This document shows positions 26,765-35,497 of a stretch of 64,000 bases of DNA, in pieces (the stretch's first letter is position 1; every line of letters begins with the position of its first letter). The stretch is taken from contig NZ_JACWZY010000035.1 in the NCBI RefSeq assembly GCF_014699005.1, forward strand, positions 1 through 64,000. The letters are read 5' to 3'. The position numbers and the translations under genes are program-made. This DNA comes from Spirosoma profusum (lineage in GTDB: Bacteria; Bacteroidota; Bacteroidia; Cytophagales; Spirosomataceae). A model generated the notes under the pieces. It worked only from the letters and a program-made list of their open reading frames with translations, was not told the DNA's origin and did not search any database.

Positions 26765-27160
26765 ATGGAAAATAAGCTGAAGCATTTAGAATTTATTCAA
26801 AATATAATTGCTCGTTTTAACAGTAATTGCTTCTTAATAAAGGGATGGGCGGTAACGCTAGTAGCTGCTTTATTTGCCTTAGCAGCTAAAGATGCAAATG
26901 AGCGATACATGTTTGTAACTTACATATCTACTATTATTTTTTGGCTTTTGGACGGTTACTACTTGAGTAAGGAGAGACAATATAGATGTCTTTATAGAAA
27001 AATTGCCGCTGAATCTGATACAGACTTTACAATGGATACGAGCAATTTTGCTAAGGGGCATAATACTTGGTTTTTCTCGCTTTTCGCTCAAGCTATAATA
27101 GTTTTTTATAGCTTCTTAATAACAATGCCCTTGCTATTGATTTTGATTTTTAAAAATTAG
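26765..27160 (+). CDS. SLATT-like small membrane protein
   Basis: The 131-residue protein has an N-terminal amphipathic helix (LKHLEFIQNIIARFNSN), two membrane segments (GWAVTLVAALFALAA and YISTIIFWLLDGYYL), a soluble loop with ERQYRCLYRKIA, and a C-terminal membrane segment (IIVFYSFLITMPLLLILIF). The layout matches small SLATT-type membrane proteins proposed as pore-forming effectors next to nucleotide-signal or TIR genes. It ends 6 bp before the TIR-APAZ gene, so it is co-transcribed with the SPARTA pair. Family assignment is tentative. Confidence 0.65.
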   Translation: MENKLKHLEFIQNIIARFNSNCFLIKGWAVTLVAALFALAAKDANERYMFVTYISTIIFWLLDGYYLSKERQYRCLYRKIAAESDTDFTMDTSNFAKGHNTWFFSLFAQAIIVFYSFLITMPLLLILIFKN

Positions 27161-27166
27161 CAAAGT

Positions 27167-28684
27167 ATGCCATCATCTCTTCAACAACGCCAAGTATTAT
27201 TTATCAGTCATGCTTTACCCGAAGAGAATGAATTTGTGCTCTGGCTAGCCGCAAAGCTAAGAAATGAAGGTTATGATGTCTGGTGCGAATTAGAACAGAT
27301 ATATGGTGGAGAACATTTCTGGAAAGAGATTCAAGAAGTGCTTCAAACCAGAGCCGTTAAAGTGCTATTAGTAGCCTCTCAAGTTTCAGTGATGAAGGAT
27401 GGGGTACGAGATGAGTGGGATTATGCATTATCTATTGCTCGGGCAAATAAATTAAAAGATTTTATTATTCCTATCAAATATGATGATGTTAGCAGCAATG
27501 CCATTATAGGCCTGACTAATTTAGCCATGATTCAATTCCAAAACTCATGGGCTCATGGTTTTAAAGCATTACTTAGAAAGTTAGATAAGGATAAAGTGCC
27601 TAAAATTCAAGACTTCAATCCATTGTCAGTAAAGCATTGGTATTTAAATCGCTTTGCAACCACAAATACTGTAATTAATAAAGAAGAAACATTCTATTCT
27701 AACTGGGTTGCGCTACCAAAGTTACCTCCTAAATTGTTTTTGCATGAGTACGCAACTGAGGCGCAAGCAAAGCAAGTAGTTAGTTATATTCAAGAAAAAC
27801 TGGATTTTCCAGTTGCTAGACATCAGAGATATATCTTAGCTTTTGAAGAAAAACTACCGCTCATACACGTTATTAATACAACTAGTGAATTATTTGGATC
27901 AATTTTAATTGAGACAATGAAAAGTTTAGAGATATCTATACGCAAAATAAAAAAGCGAGAATATAAATCAGAGACATTTCCTACCACACAGGATGCGTCC
28001 AATTTTTTAGTTCAGCTTATTCAACAGTCAGTACATAACTTTTTAGCTAAACGAGGTTTAAAAATTTACGAAATGGCCAATAGTAATCTATGCTATTTTT
28101 ATCAACAAACAGAAAATACTGATCAGAAAATTAAATATCTACATGGGCCAAAAATAAGAAAAAAACAATTAACAGGGACTTATAACAATACCGCTGTATG
28201 GCATTATGGCGTTAGTTTTATAATGCGAATTCAACCCTTCCCTTTAATAAGTATTAAGGCTCACTTACTTTTTTCTGACGATGGAATGACAATTTGGGAG
28301 AAAAAAGACTCCATTCGATCAGCTCGTCGGAAGAAAGGAAAGAGAATGTTTAATGCTGAATGGCGGGATTTGTTACTGGCATTTTTAGCAAGTTTGACGG
28401 AAGACCAGAAAGCATTTGGAGTTCCAATTACAAGTCACGAAAAGCTTTGGTTATCCGCCTCACCGGTTATTTTTAAAAGCGAGAAAGGATACCAAGATCC
28501 TAAGGATGAAGGCCGTTTGAATCTTCTTGAAGCAGCAGAAGATGAGGATGACTTTATGGATGAAGACTTTTATACATTTGACACCGAAAGGGCATTGTCT
28601 GAATTAGAGTCAGATAGTCTCCATAATGAAGATATAAATCTCACTGCTGGTGACATTAATGATATAGACTATGAAACCATATAA
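27167..28684 (+). CDS. TIR-APAZ protein of a SPARTA system
   Basis: The 505-residue protein starts with a TIR domain (about 8-140: VLFISHALPEENEFVLWLAAKLRNEGYDVWCELEQIYGGEHFWKEI). A likely catalytic Glu lies in RDEWDYALSIA (about residue 83). The middle and C-terminal part (about 150-450) is the APAZ module that binds short Argonaute. It ends in a strongly acidic tail (EDEDDFMDEDFYTFD...), as in known TIR-APAZ proteins. In SPARTA, guide-directed recognition of plasmid or phage DNA turns on NAD+ cleavage by TIR and kills or stalls the cell. It overlaps the Argonaute gene by 14 bp. Confidence 0.9.
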   Translation: MPSSLQQRQVLFISHALPEENEFVLWLAAKLRNEGYDVWCELEQIYGGEHFWKEIQEVLQTRAVKVLLVASQVSVMKDGVRDEWDYALSIARANKLKDFIIPIKYDDVSSNAIIGLTNLAMIQFQNSWAHGFKALLRKLDKDKVPKIQDFNPLSVKHWYLNRFATTNTVINKEETFYSNWVALPKLPPKLFLHEYATEAQAKQVVSYIQEKLDFPVARHQRYILAFEEKLPLIHVINTTSELFGSILIETMKSLEISIRKIKKREYKSETFPTTQDASNFLVQLIQQSVHNFLAKRGLKIYEMANSNLCYFYQQTENTDQKIKYLHGPKIRKKQLTGTYNNTAVWHYGVSFIMRIQPFPLISIKAHLLFSDDGMTIWEKKDSIRSARRKKGKRMFNAEWRDLLLAFLASLTEDQKAFGVPITSHEKLWLSASPVIFKSEKGYQDPKDEGRLNLLEAAEDEDDFMDEDFYTFDTERALSELESDSLHNEDINLTAGDINDIDYETI

Positions 28685-30182
28685 GCTGAAAGTATTACCC
28701 GAGCCAAGACTCAAATTTGCATACAATCAAAAACTAACAGATCCACGCGATGGCCTAACATTATATGGTCCTTGTGATAAAAGTCGAGCTAACAATTTTT
28801 CAGTTGGGATTATTGGCACTTTGGATGGAATGAAAATCTTCAAAGGATGGATGAATACAATACAAAAGCCTGTAAGCCATCCAAAGTCAGATATAGCTAA
28901 ACCATTTTTCCCAGGTTTTGAAGAAGTTTACGGGATACAGTTTGATAATCAGAATTACGTAGAGCTGAACATAGATCCGTCAACATTGCAATTACTCTTT
29001 CGGTACACAGACGATCATGTTCGAATAGCTAATATTGTTGATTTGTACGTTGATGAATTAATTCGTTATAAACAAGAGGTAGAGATACCAGTTAGCCTTT
29101 GGTTTGTTATTATCCCTGATATGGTCTATCAGTTATGCCGACCAATGTCTAAAGTTCCTAAAACTCAAAATAGCTTGAGCGTAGGAATTAAAGATATTCA
29201 CACTCGCCTTAACGAAGGTCTATTCGAAGATGAATCGCTTAAGCGCATGCGTTTAGCCTATAATTATGAAAAGGATTTTCATGATCAGCTAAAAATTAAG
29301 TTGCTTTCACATGGTATTTTAACACAAGTTATTCGTGAAGGAACGATATCTAAGAAAGAGCCCCAAATAAAAAATGGTAAGATTAAAGAAGAACCAAATT
29401 TTGAAACAGATATCGCCTGGAGTTTAACCACATCTATTTATTATAAGGCTACTGGTCTGCCGCCATGGAAGCTAGCAGACATTCGAGATGGTGTTTGTTA
29501 CATTGGTTTGGTTTTTAAAAATGATGATCGCCAACAAGACCGCAAAATTGCTTGCTGTGCCGCTCAAATGTTTTTAGATTCTGGAGACGGCCAAGTTTTT
29601 AAAGGAGCCGTTGGACCTTGGTATAACCCTGAAACAAAGGAACATCATCTATCTAAGGCGTCGGCAAAAGATTTACTTAGTAAAGCTTTATCAGCTTATA
29701 AAGCTAGCAACAATAGTGTGCCGAGAGAGATATTTATTCATGGTAGAACATTCTTTAATGATGAAGAATGGGGAGGTTTTCAAGAGGCAGTAGGAGACGC
29801 TAAATCAGTGATAGGAATCAGAATTACCCATGAGCATACATTCAAACTATTTCGAGAGAGTAAATTTCCAGTTATGCGAGGGACTGTATATGCTAAAGAT
29901 CATCGCTCAGCCTATCTTTGGACAAAAGGATTTATTCCACGTCTACAAACTGTAGTAGGTTTAGAAACACCGAATCCGATTCAAATTCAGATTATGCGAG
30001 GAGAGACAAATATTTTTACTGTTTGCCGTGATGTCCTTGCCTTAACAAAACTGAATTATAATACATGCAAGTTTGCTGACGGTGTTCCTGTAACGTTAAA
30101 GTTCGCTGATACAATTGGAGAAATACTTACAGCAGGCCCACATGAAAATCTCAAAGTTCTGCCCTTTAAATACTATATTTAA
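28671..30182 (+). CDS. Short prokaryotic Argonaute (MID-PIWI)
   Basis: The 503-residue protein has the length of short Argonautes, with MID (about 100-260) and PIWI (about 260-503) domains and no PAZ. LPPWKLADIRDGVCYIGLVFK and VPREIFIHGRTFFNDEEWGGFQEAV are typical PIWI segments. The DEDX catalytic Asp positions appear replaced (YIGLVF), as in inactive short Argonautes that use a partner effector. It starts inside the TIR-APAZ gene, so the two form an obligate pair. It binds guide RNA and target DNA. Confidence 0.92.
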   Translation: MKPYKLKVLPEPRLKFAYNQKLTDPRDGLTLYGPCDKSRANNFSVGIIGTLDGMKIFKGWMNTIQKPVSHPKSDIAKPFFPGFEEVYGIQFDNQNYVELNIDPSTLQLLFRYTDDHVRIANIVDLYVDELIRYKQEVEIPVSLWFVIIPDMVYQLCRPMSKVPKTQNSLSVGIKDIHTRLNEGLFEDESLKRMRLAYNYEKDFHDQLKIKLLSHGILTQVIREGTISKKEPQIKNGKIKEEPNFETDIAWSLTTSIYYKATGLPPWKLADIRDGVCYIGLVFKNDDRQQDRKIACCAAQMFLDSGDGQVFKGAVGPWYNPETKEHHLSKASAKDLLSKALSAYKASNNSVPREIFIHGRTFFNDEEWGGFQEAVGDAKSVIGIRITHEHTFKLFRESKFPVMRGTVYAKDHRSAYLWTKGFIPRLQTVVGLETPNPIQIQIMRGETNIFTVCRDVLALTKLNYNTCKFADGVPVTLKFADTIGEILTAGPHENLKVLPFKYYI

Positions 30183-30507
30183 ATAATGAATGTAAAATCT
30201 AGTTCCAGGTTTTAACTAGTTTTATAAGCAAGAATATAGGTTAGAGGTATTGAGCTTAGAGTAAAAATACAGAGGAGAATAATCCGTTGGCATGTATTAT
30301 ATTCTGTGCTGTAGAAACAAATTATATATAAGGTCATTTATGGGTAAACAATGAAATGTTTGTACATAGATGTCTAGCAAATCATACCACCAAGAAATAA
30401 CTTCAGGAATTTATTGATCGGATTAGTAGTAGATCGAGATTCAGTTTTTTATAAAATTGCAGTACAATAATCCTAAATTTTAGAAATATACTATAAAATA
30501 ACAATAG
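30183..30507. other. AT-rich gap between SPARTA and the next defence operon
   Basis: 325 bp without a credible gene. It probably contains the SPARTA transcript end and the promoter for the six-gene operon. No clear hairpin with a T-run was identified. Confidence 0.45.
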
Positions 30508-31674
30508 ATGGCAGCGTCCTATCAAATTGTAATATTGGGCGATGGACCCAAGAAAGACCTTCGTAAGGATTTGGTCAAGAAAATTAGAGATATAGGCTTG
30601 TCTGTCAAAGATCACATTGCTTTTTTAGAGGCTGCTGATGTAACCAAACGGTCAAAAATACAGCCAACAGTTGCAGTATTTTTTGGTTCAAATAAGCTTC
30701 ACAGTAATGAAGAAATTAATGCTATTAACACTCTAGTAAAAGATGAAGTTATAGTCATTCCAGTAGTTACAGATTTAACTCGCTACAACCAATTAACTCC
30801 TTCTTCATTACACCTAATTAATGGAAGCTTATTAAGCGATGAAAATGGAGGTATTGAAGCAATATCCAACATGGTTTTGGAGGCTTTGAACCTGCTAAGG
30901 AGAACTCGTAAGTTGTTCATCAGTTATAGGCGTCAGGAATCATCAGCAGTTGCCATTCAACTCTATGAACATTTGCATCGTAATGGTTTTGAAGTATTTA
31001 TCGACACAATTAGTATTAGGCCAGGTGAGCCTTTTCAGGAAGTGTTATGGCATCGCTTGAGTGATACAGATATAGTGGTACTCCTAGATACCCCCGGTTT
31101 TTTAGACAGTAGATGGACTCGTGACGAATTAGCTAACACATCGGCCATGTCAATTGGTATCTTGCAATTAGTATGGCCTAGTCATAATCCTGATGATAAG
31201 TCGTCCCTATGCAAAAAATATTATCTTGAAGATACCGACTTCAAAACCTCTGGGGAAGGAGATAATAATATTCTTACAAATGCCGCTGTTTTTGCAATCG
31301 GTAAAGAAGTGGAAAGCCTTCGAGCACGTTCGTTAGCTGCGCGATATAGTAAAATAGTTGGCAATGTCGGGCGTGTTGCTGAAGACTTAGGAATAGAATT
31401 AACAGTACAGGCGGAACGATATGCTATTGTTCGAAAAGGAGCTAAGTCCGTTGCCGTTATACCAACAGTGGGTGTACCGGAAGCACTACGTTATCAAGAA
31501 ATTGCTGAGTTGTTAGAAGCTATTCAGGACAAATCTATATCAGAAGCGTATCTTCTTTATGATCATATAATGATTCGCAATCAATGGTGTAGGCACTTGG
31601 ATTGGTTGGATAGCCATTTGCCTGTGAAATCAATTCGCGTGTTTGATTCAGAAATATGGCTAAAAAGACTATGA
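30508..31674 (+). CDS. TIR-domain protein with flanking unknown domains
   Basis: The 388-residue protein has three parts. Residues 1-130 form an alpha/beta domain (YQIVILGDGPKKD...PTVAVFFGSNKLHSNEEINAI). Residues 135-225 form a TIR domain (KLFISYRRQESSAVAIQLYEHLHRNGFEVFID, with a likely catalytic Glu in WTRDELANT, about 207). Residues 240-388 form an unrecognised C-terminal region. The TIR probably cleaves NAD+ or makes a signal nucleotide. It is the first of six tightly packed same-strand genes and overlaps the SLOG gene by 19 bp. Confidence 0.85.
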   Translation: MAASYQIVILGDGPKKDLRKDLVKKIRDIGLSVKDHIAFLEAADVTKRSKIQPTVAVFFGSNKLHSNEEINAINTLVKDEVIVIPVVTDLTRYNQLTPSSLHLINGSLLSDENGGIEAISNMVLEALNLLRRTRKLFISYRRQESSAVAIQLYEHLHRNGFEVFIDTISIRPGEPFQEVLWHRLSDTDIVVLLDTPGFLDSRWTRDELANTSAMSIGILQLVWPSHNPDDKSSLCKKYYLEDTDFKTSGEGDNNILTNAAVFAIGKEVESLRARSLAARYSKIVGNVGRVAEDLGIELTVQAERYAIVRKGAKSVAVIPTVGVPEALRYQEIAELLEAIQDKSISEAYLLYDHIMIRNQWCRHLDWLDSHLPVKSIRVFDSEIWLKRL

Positions 31675-32246
31675 AGCAAGCTATTTTTTTGTCAGCTAGC
31701 GTTCCTGATCCACGAAGGAATGCCATCTATTATCAGACTGCTGACGTGACGGCTATCCGTGAGGCAGTTATAGCTTTGGCCACGTTTATACTTCCCAAAA
31801 CAACTTTGATTTGGGGTGGGCACCCTGCAATTACGCCGATGATCCGGGCGGTAGCTGAGAGCATCGGAATTAATGTACAGGAACGAATTATCCTTTACCA
31901 ATCCCTATTTTTCAAAGCGAATTTCCCAAAAGATAACAAATCCTTTGCGAAAATTAGACGCATACCACAGTTAGAAACCGAAAGTGAAAGCTTGGCTATA
32001 ATGCGTCAAAAAATGTTTTCAGAGCATTCTTATGCAGCAGCTGTCTTTATAGGAGGCATGGAAGGTGTCGAGGTTGAGTTTAATCTATTTAGACAATTTC
32101 ATCCTCATGCTTTAGCTCTTCCTTTAGCTACTACAGGTGCCGCAGCTAAAATTTTATATGATCAGAATCGTGAAAGCTTACCCGAGAGCCTCAGCAATGA
32201 GTATTCCTATTTCTCATTGTTTCGTCGTCTGATTCAAATTGGTTAG
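31656..32246 (+). CDS. SLOG-like nucleotide-binding protein
   Basis: The 196-residue Rossmann-type protein has AIFLSASVPDPRRN at the N-terminus, TLIWGGHPAITPMIRAVAESIGI (glycine-rich loop) and AAVFIGGMEGVEVEFNLF near the C-terminus. These resemble SLOG/STALD domains that sense or process NAD-derived nucleotides in TIR-linked immune systems. Here it probably reads the signal of the neighbouring TIR proteins. It overlaps the upstream TIR gene. Family assignment is by remembered pattern and is moderately sure. Confidence 0.7.
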   Translation: MAKKTMKQAIFLSASVPDPRRNAIYYQTADVTAIREAVIALATFILPKTTLIWGGHPAITPMIRAVAESIGINVQERIILYQSLFFKANFPKDNKSFAKIRRIPQLETESESLAIMRQKMFSEHSYAAAVFIGGMEGVEVEFNLFRQFHPHALALPLATTGAAAKILYDQNRESLPESLSNEYSYFSLFRRLIQIG

Positions 32247-32278
32247 TTATACTGTAATCCTCACCTATCTGAAAAGAT

Positions 32279-33166
32279 ATGACCCTACATGAATACCAAT
32301 CAAAAGCAAAAGCCACAATACAAAAATATAATTCAACCGATCAGAAAAACTTCTTCATGGGTTATTTAGGCTTGGCAGGTGAAGCAGGATCAGTGCTAAC
32401 AACGCTTAAGAAGTTGATCCGAGATGGCGACGGATTTGGTAGTTTTAAAGAGAAGTTGCAGGAGGAACTAGGTGACGTATTGTGGTATATATCTGCCATC
32501 GCGTCGCACTATGACTTTTCATTAGAAGATATTGCACAACAAAATCTGCTTAAGATATATGATCGCTTTAAAGAACTCGACCTGTTGGATATCCCGCGTT
32601 TTGATGAAAAATATGAAGAGCAATTCCCTGATTCATTTGTCATCAATTTTATTGAAGAGCCGGCTGAATACTTTTTGACCGTCAAGATGGTTTGGGAGAA
32701 TGATACTACTGGTAAATCGATTGAATTAGGAGATCCTCTGACAGATAACTCGCGGGAGCCTAACGACTACAGATATCATGATGTCTTCCATTTAGGACAC
32801 GTGGCGTTCTTAGGTTGGTCTCCCGTGCTTAGGCACTTAATGAAGCTTAAGCGTAAGAGCGATCCCATCGCTTTAGATGCAGAAGACAGGGGGAGACCTC
32901 AAGTGGCAGAGGAAGCTATTACATTAATCATTTATAACTATGCTAAAGGCAATAAGATGCTTCGTGCAAGCGATAGAATTGATACTGAGCTGCTTAATAG
33001 TATTAGACAGTTGGTTGTCGATCTTGAAGTGTCGTCGGTGACTTCATATCAATGGGAGAAGGTGATTATTGAATCGTATAGAGTGTTTCACCAAATTGTT
33101 GAAAACAAGGGAGGAAAAGTATTAGTCTCCCCTAAGCAGAGGCAATTACTATATTTAGGTAAATAG
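32279..33166 (+). CDS. MazG-like nucleotide pyrophosphohydrolase with a C-terminal helical domain
   Basis: Residues 1-95 match the MazG/all-alpha NTP-PPase fold: GYLGLAGEAGSVLTTLKKLIRDG, then KEKLQEELGDVLWYISAIA, with the Mg-binding Glu and Asp of EELGD. The C-terminal 190 residues include DYRYHDVFHLGHVAFLGWSP and EDRGRPQVAEEAI, a second conserved helical module rich in His, Asp and Glu that could be another hydrolase site. The protein probably removes pyrophosphate from an NTP or modified nucleotide. It is gene three of the operon. Confidence 0.8.
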   Translation: MTLHEYQSKAKATIQKYNSTDQKNFFMGYLGLAGEAGSVLTTLKKLIRDGDGFGSFKEKLQEELGDVLWYISAIASHYDFSLEDIAQQNLLKIYDRFKELDLLDIPRFDEKYEEQFPDSFVINFIEEPAEYFLTVKMVWENDTTGKSIELGDPLTDNSREPNDYRYHDVFHLGHVAFLGWSPVLRHLMKLKRKSDPIALDAEDRGRPQVAEEAITLIIYNYAKGNKMLRASDRIDTELLNSIRQLVVDLEVSSVTSYQWEKVIIESYRVFHQIVENKGGKVLVSPKQRQLLYLGK

Positions 33167-33208
33167 CGATCAAGCTAAATACGTTAACCGCTTTAACTAA
33201 ACCTCCTC

Positions 33209-34222
33209 ATGCCTATTCACTTTATAAAGCTGTCAAAACCAAAAAAATCGGCAGTTTATAGCTTCTACTGGCATTTCGCTGTTAAGCGTCACAACATTTT
33301 TATCAAACGTCTGACAAACCCATACGGCCCTTGGACTGATGATTCAGCACTCCGAGATAATCGATTCACCAATATTTTCAGAGCCTCTGACCGTGTAAGT
33401 CAATATCTAATTGATTTACAGTACAATGAAGAGGACGTAGCTCAAATATTTTTTAAGACTATCCTATTCAAAATTTTTAACAAGATTGAAACGTATCGCT
33501 ACCTTGAACGGGAGCTTGGTGACGTTCACTTTTCATCATTCTCGCTTCCCAGGTACGATGATCTATTAACATTACGGATGGCAAATCGACACACAATTTA
33601 TTCCGCTGCATATATCATGCCCTCGGCTGGACGTGTATTCGGACATAAATTTAAACACACTAATCATTTGGCCCTATTAGCGCAAATGATGAAAGATAGA
33701 GTATGCGATACGGTAGTCGAAGCTAAAAGTTTAGAGGAGGTATATAAGATTTTGCTGTCTTACCCATCTTTTGGTAGTTTTTTAGCATTTCAGTATACAA
33801 TTGATTTGAACTATAGCTCTATAATTAATTTCTCTGAAATGGATTTTGTGGTAGCTGGTCCGGGGGCAAAGAGTGGAATTCTGAAGTGCTTCGATCAACT
33901 TGGCGATTACACTTATGAAGACATCATTAAATTAATGGTAGAGAGTCAAGAGGAGGAATGCGAACGATTAGGCTTAGTGCTGCCTACTTTATGGGGAAGA
34001 AAGCTACAGTTAATTGATTGTCAGAATCTGTTTTGTGAGGTAGACAAATATTTGAGAGTCATCCGCCCTGAATTAAACGGCTCAACAGGTCGAACCAGAA
34101 TAAAACAAAAATATACTTTTTCTAAAGGGCCTATTTCATTATTTTTCCCTCCTAAATGGAATATTAATCATAAACTCACACCACTATGCTTGACTCAGGC
34201 AAACGTCGACACGTTTTTATAA
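33209..34222 (+). CDS. Alpha-glutamyl/putrescinyl thymine pyrophosphorylase-like protein
   Basis: The 337-residue protein has the family opening FYWHFAVKRHNIFIKRLTNPYGPWTDD...FTNIFRASDRVSQYLI, which I recognise from proteins annotated as aGPT-pyrophosphorylase clade 3. In phages such proteins help convert hydroxymethyl-uracil derivatives to amino-modified thymine in DNA. In cellular defence operons they are thought to act on modified bases or nucleotides. Its place between a MazG-like enzyme and a TIR protein supports a role in base or nucleotide modification or sensing. Confidence 0.75.
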   Translation: MPIHFIKLSKPKKSAVYSFYWHFAVKRHNIFIKRLTNPYGPWTDDSALRDNRFTNIFRASDRVSQYLIDLQYNEEDVAQIFFKTILFKIFNKIETYRYLERELGDVHFSSFSLPRYDDLLTLRMANRHTIYSAAYIMPSAGRVFGHKFKHTNHLALLAQMMKDRVCDTVVEAKSLEEVYKILLSYPSFGSFLAFQYTIDLNYSSIINFSEMDFVVAGPGAKSGILKCFDQLGDYTYEDIIKLMVESQEEECERLGLVLPTLWGRKLQLIDCQNLFCEVDKYLRVIRPELNGSTGRTRIKQKYTFSKGPISLFFPPKWNINHKLTPLCLTQANVDTFL

Positions 34223-34683
34223 GTCATCACCATAAAGATGATGAACATGTTGATAACGTTACGAACTTACTTCATAAAAGAGGAGATGACATAAGAAATA
34301 GCTCATGGCGTCAGCTTAAACCGGAAAACCAGCAACGTCTTAAGCAAAAACGGGTTAGTGACGAAGTCATTAAGCGCTATCTTAGGCGGAAAATTTCTTG
34401 GTCTGGAACGGTCGTTGTTTTGATTGGAAGGTACACACACACACGGCCTTGGGTGGATTGGGAGATCGAAGAAGCAAACAGACAAGGAAAAAGAATAGTA
34501 GGGGTGTACCTACGTGGTGGTACGGAAGCCGATGTACCTGAAAGTTTGAAAGATCATGCTTCTGCAATTGTCAATTGGAACACTAACAGCATCCAAAATG
34601 CTATTGATGGAGAAAATGTATTCCAAACTCCTGACGGCTATTTGCGCCCAGCACCATATGCGATGAATTCGTCAACTTGCTAA
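34186..34683 (+). CDS. ThsB-like TIR-fold protein (DUF1863 type)
   Basis: The 165-residue protein has RRHVFISHHHKDDEHVDNVTNLLHKRGDDIRNSSW near the start and SWSGTVVVLIGRYTHTRPWVDWEIEEANRQGKRIVGVYLRGG in the middle. These are the marks of the MTH538/DUF1863 TIR-like family that includes Thoeris ThsB. The Glu in WVDWEIEEA is the likely catalytic residue. It overlaps the aGPT-like gene by 37 bp. It may sense infection and make a cyclic ADP-ribose type signal that the SLOG protein reads. Confidence 0.85.
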   Translation: MLDSGKRRHVFISHHHKDDEHVDNVTNLLHKRGDDIRNSSWRQLKPENQQRLKQKRVSDEVIKRYLRRKISWSGTVVVLIGRYTHTRPWVDWEIEEANRQGKRIVGVYLRGGTEADVPESLKDHASAIVNWNTNSIQNAIDGENVFQTPDGYLRPAPYAMNSSTC

Positions 34684-34689
34684 TGTCAG

Positions 34690-35343
34690 ATGCCCAACGT
34701 CTATATGTATGTAGTGGACCGTGATTACGGCTTCGCTCCTAACCCATTTCATGGTTTTTGTACATTGGCAACTTGTAAACCCAGAATAAGAAACGTAGCT
34801 AGACCTGATGATTGGGTAATTGGTATAGGGGGGGGGAAGCTCAAAGCTACTGGAAGGTGTATCTTCGCAATGAAGGTTACGCAGACGGTGACTTTTAATG
34901 AATACTGGACCAATCCACATTTTAATGATAAAAAACCAGTCCCTAATGGAACCAAACGTATGTTACTAGGGGACAATATTTACTATCAACAGGAAAATGG
35001 TCAATGGAACCAAGCTCATTCACATCACAGTTATCCAGACGGGTCAACAAATATTCATAATTTAAACAGAGATACAAAATCGAATAAAGTTCTTATCTCT
35101 AATCATTTTTATTATTTCGGCAGATCGGCCCCGATAATACCAAAATCTTTACTTACTCAACTGGGGTTCAAAAATGCCATTGGCCATAGAACTTTTACAC
35201 TTGAAGACGCAAGAGAAATAATTTTCTGGCTAAATCAGGAGTTTAAATATGAAAAAAACCAAGTTATTGACAATCCATATGGTTTCGATAAAGGGATCAC
35301 TTTTTATTCTGTGAAAAACAATACTGTTACAGTACGCAAATAA
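34690..35343 (+). CDS. Nmad2-like nucleotide-modification-associated protein
   Basis: The 217-residue protein has YMYVVDRDYGFAPNPFHGFCTLATCKPRIRNVARPDDWVIGIGGGKLKATGRCIFAMKVT. This is the pattern of nucleotide modification associated domain 2 proteins, named by comparative genomics for linkage with modified-base biology. Their biochemistry is not established. It is the last gene of the six-gene operon, 6 bp after the TIR gene. A run of nine G within the coding region (34828-34836) could cause slippage. Confidence 0.8.
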   Translation: MPNVYMYVVDRDYGFAPNPFHGFCTLATCKPRIRNVARPDDWVIGIGGGKLKATGRCIFAMKVTQTVTFNEYWTNPHFNDKKPVPNGTKRMLLGDNIYYQQENGQWNQAHSHHSYPDGSTNIHNLNRDTKSNKVLISNHFYYFGRSAPIIPKSLLTQLGFKNAIGHRTFTLEDAREIIFWLNQEFKYEKNQVIDNPYGFDKGITFYSVKNNTVTVRK

Positions 35344-35497
35344 AATATAAATTTTAGAAAGATTTTAAATTAAAAGGCTAATTAGACTTAACTAGATAAT
35401 ACGTTAGTATATTCTGAGTTTATAGCTTCAATAAGGCTAAAATTTTCCAATTATAAATTGGAAAATTTTAAAACATTAACTTGTCGAACATTTCATA

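Noticed and set aside
30508..35343. Calling the operon a standard Thoeris system
   Set aside because: A ThsB-like TIR and a SLOG protein are present, but there is no SIR2-SLOG ThsA, and three nucleotide-metabolism proteins are added. It is better treated as a distinct system.
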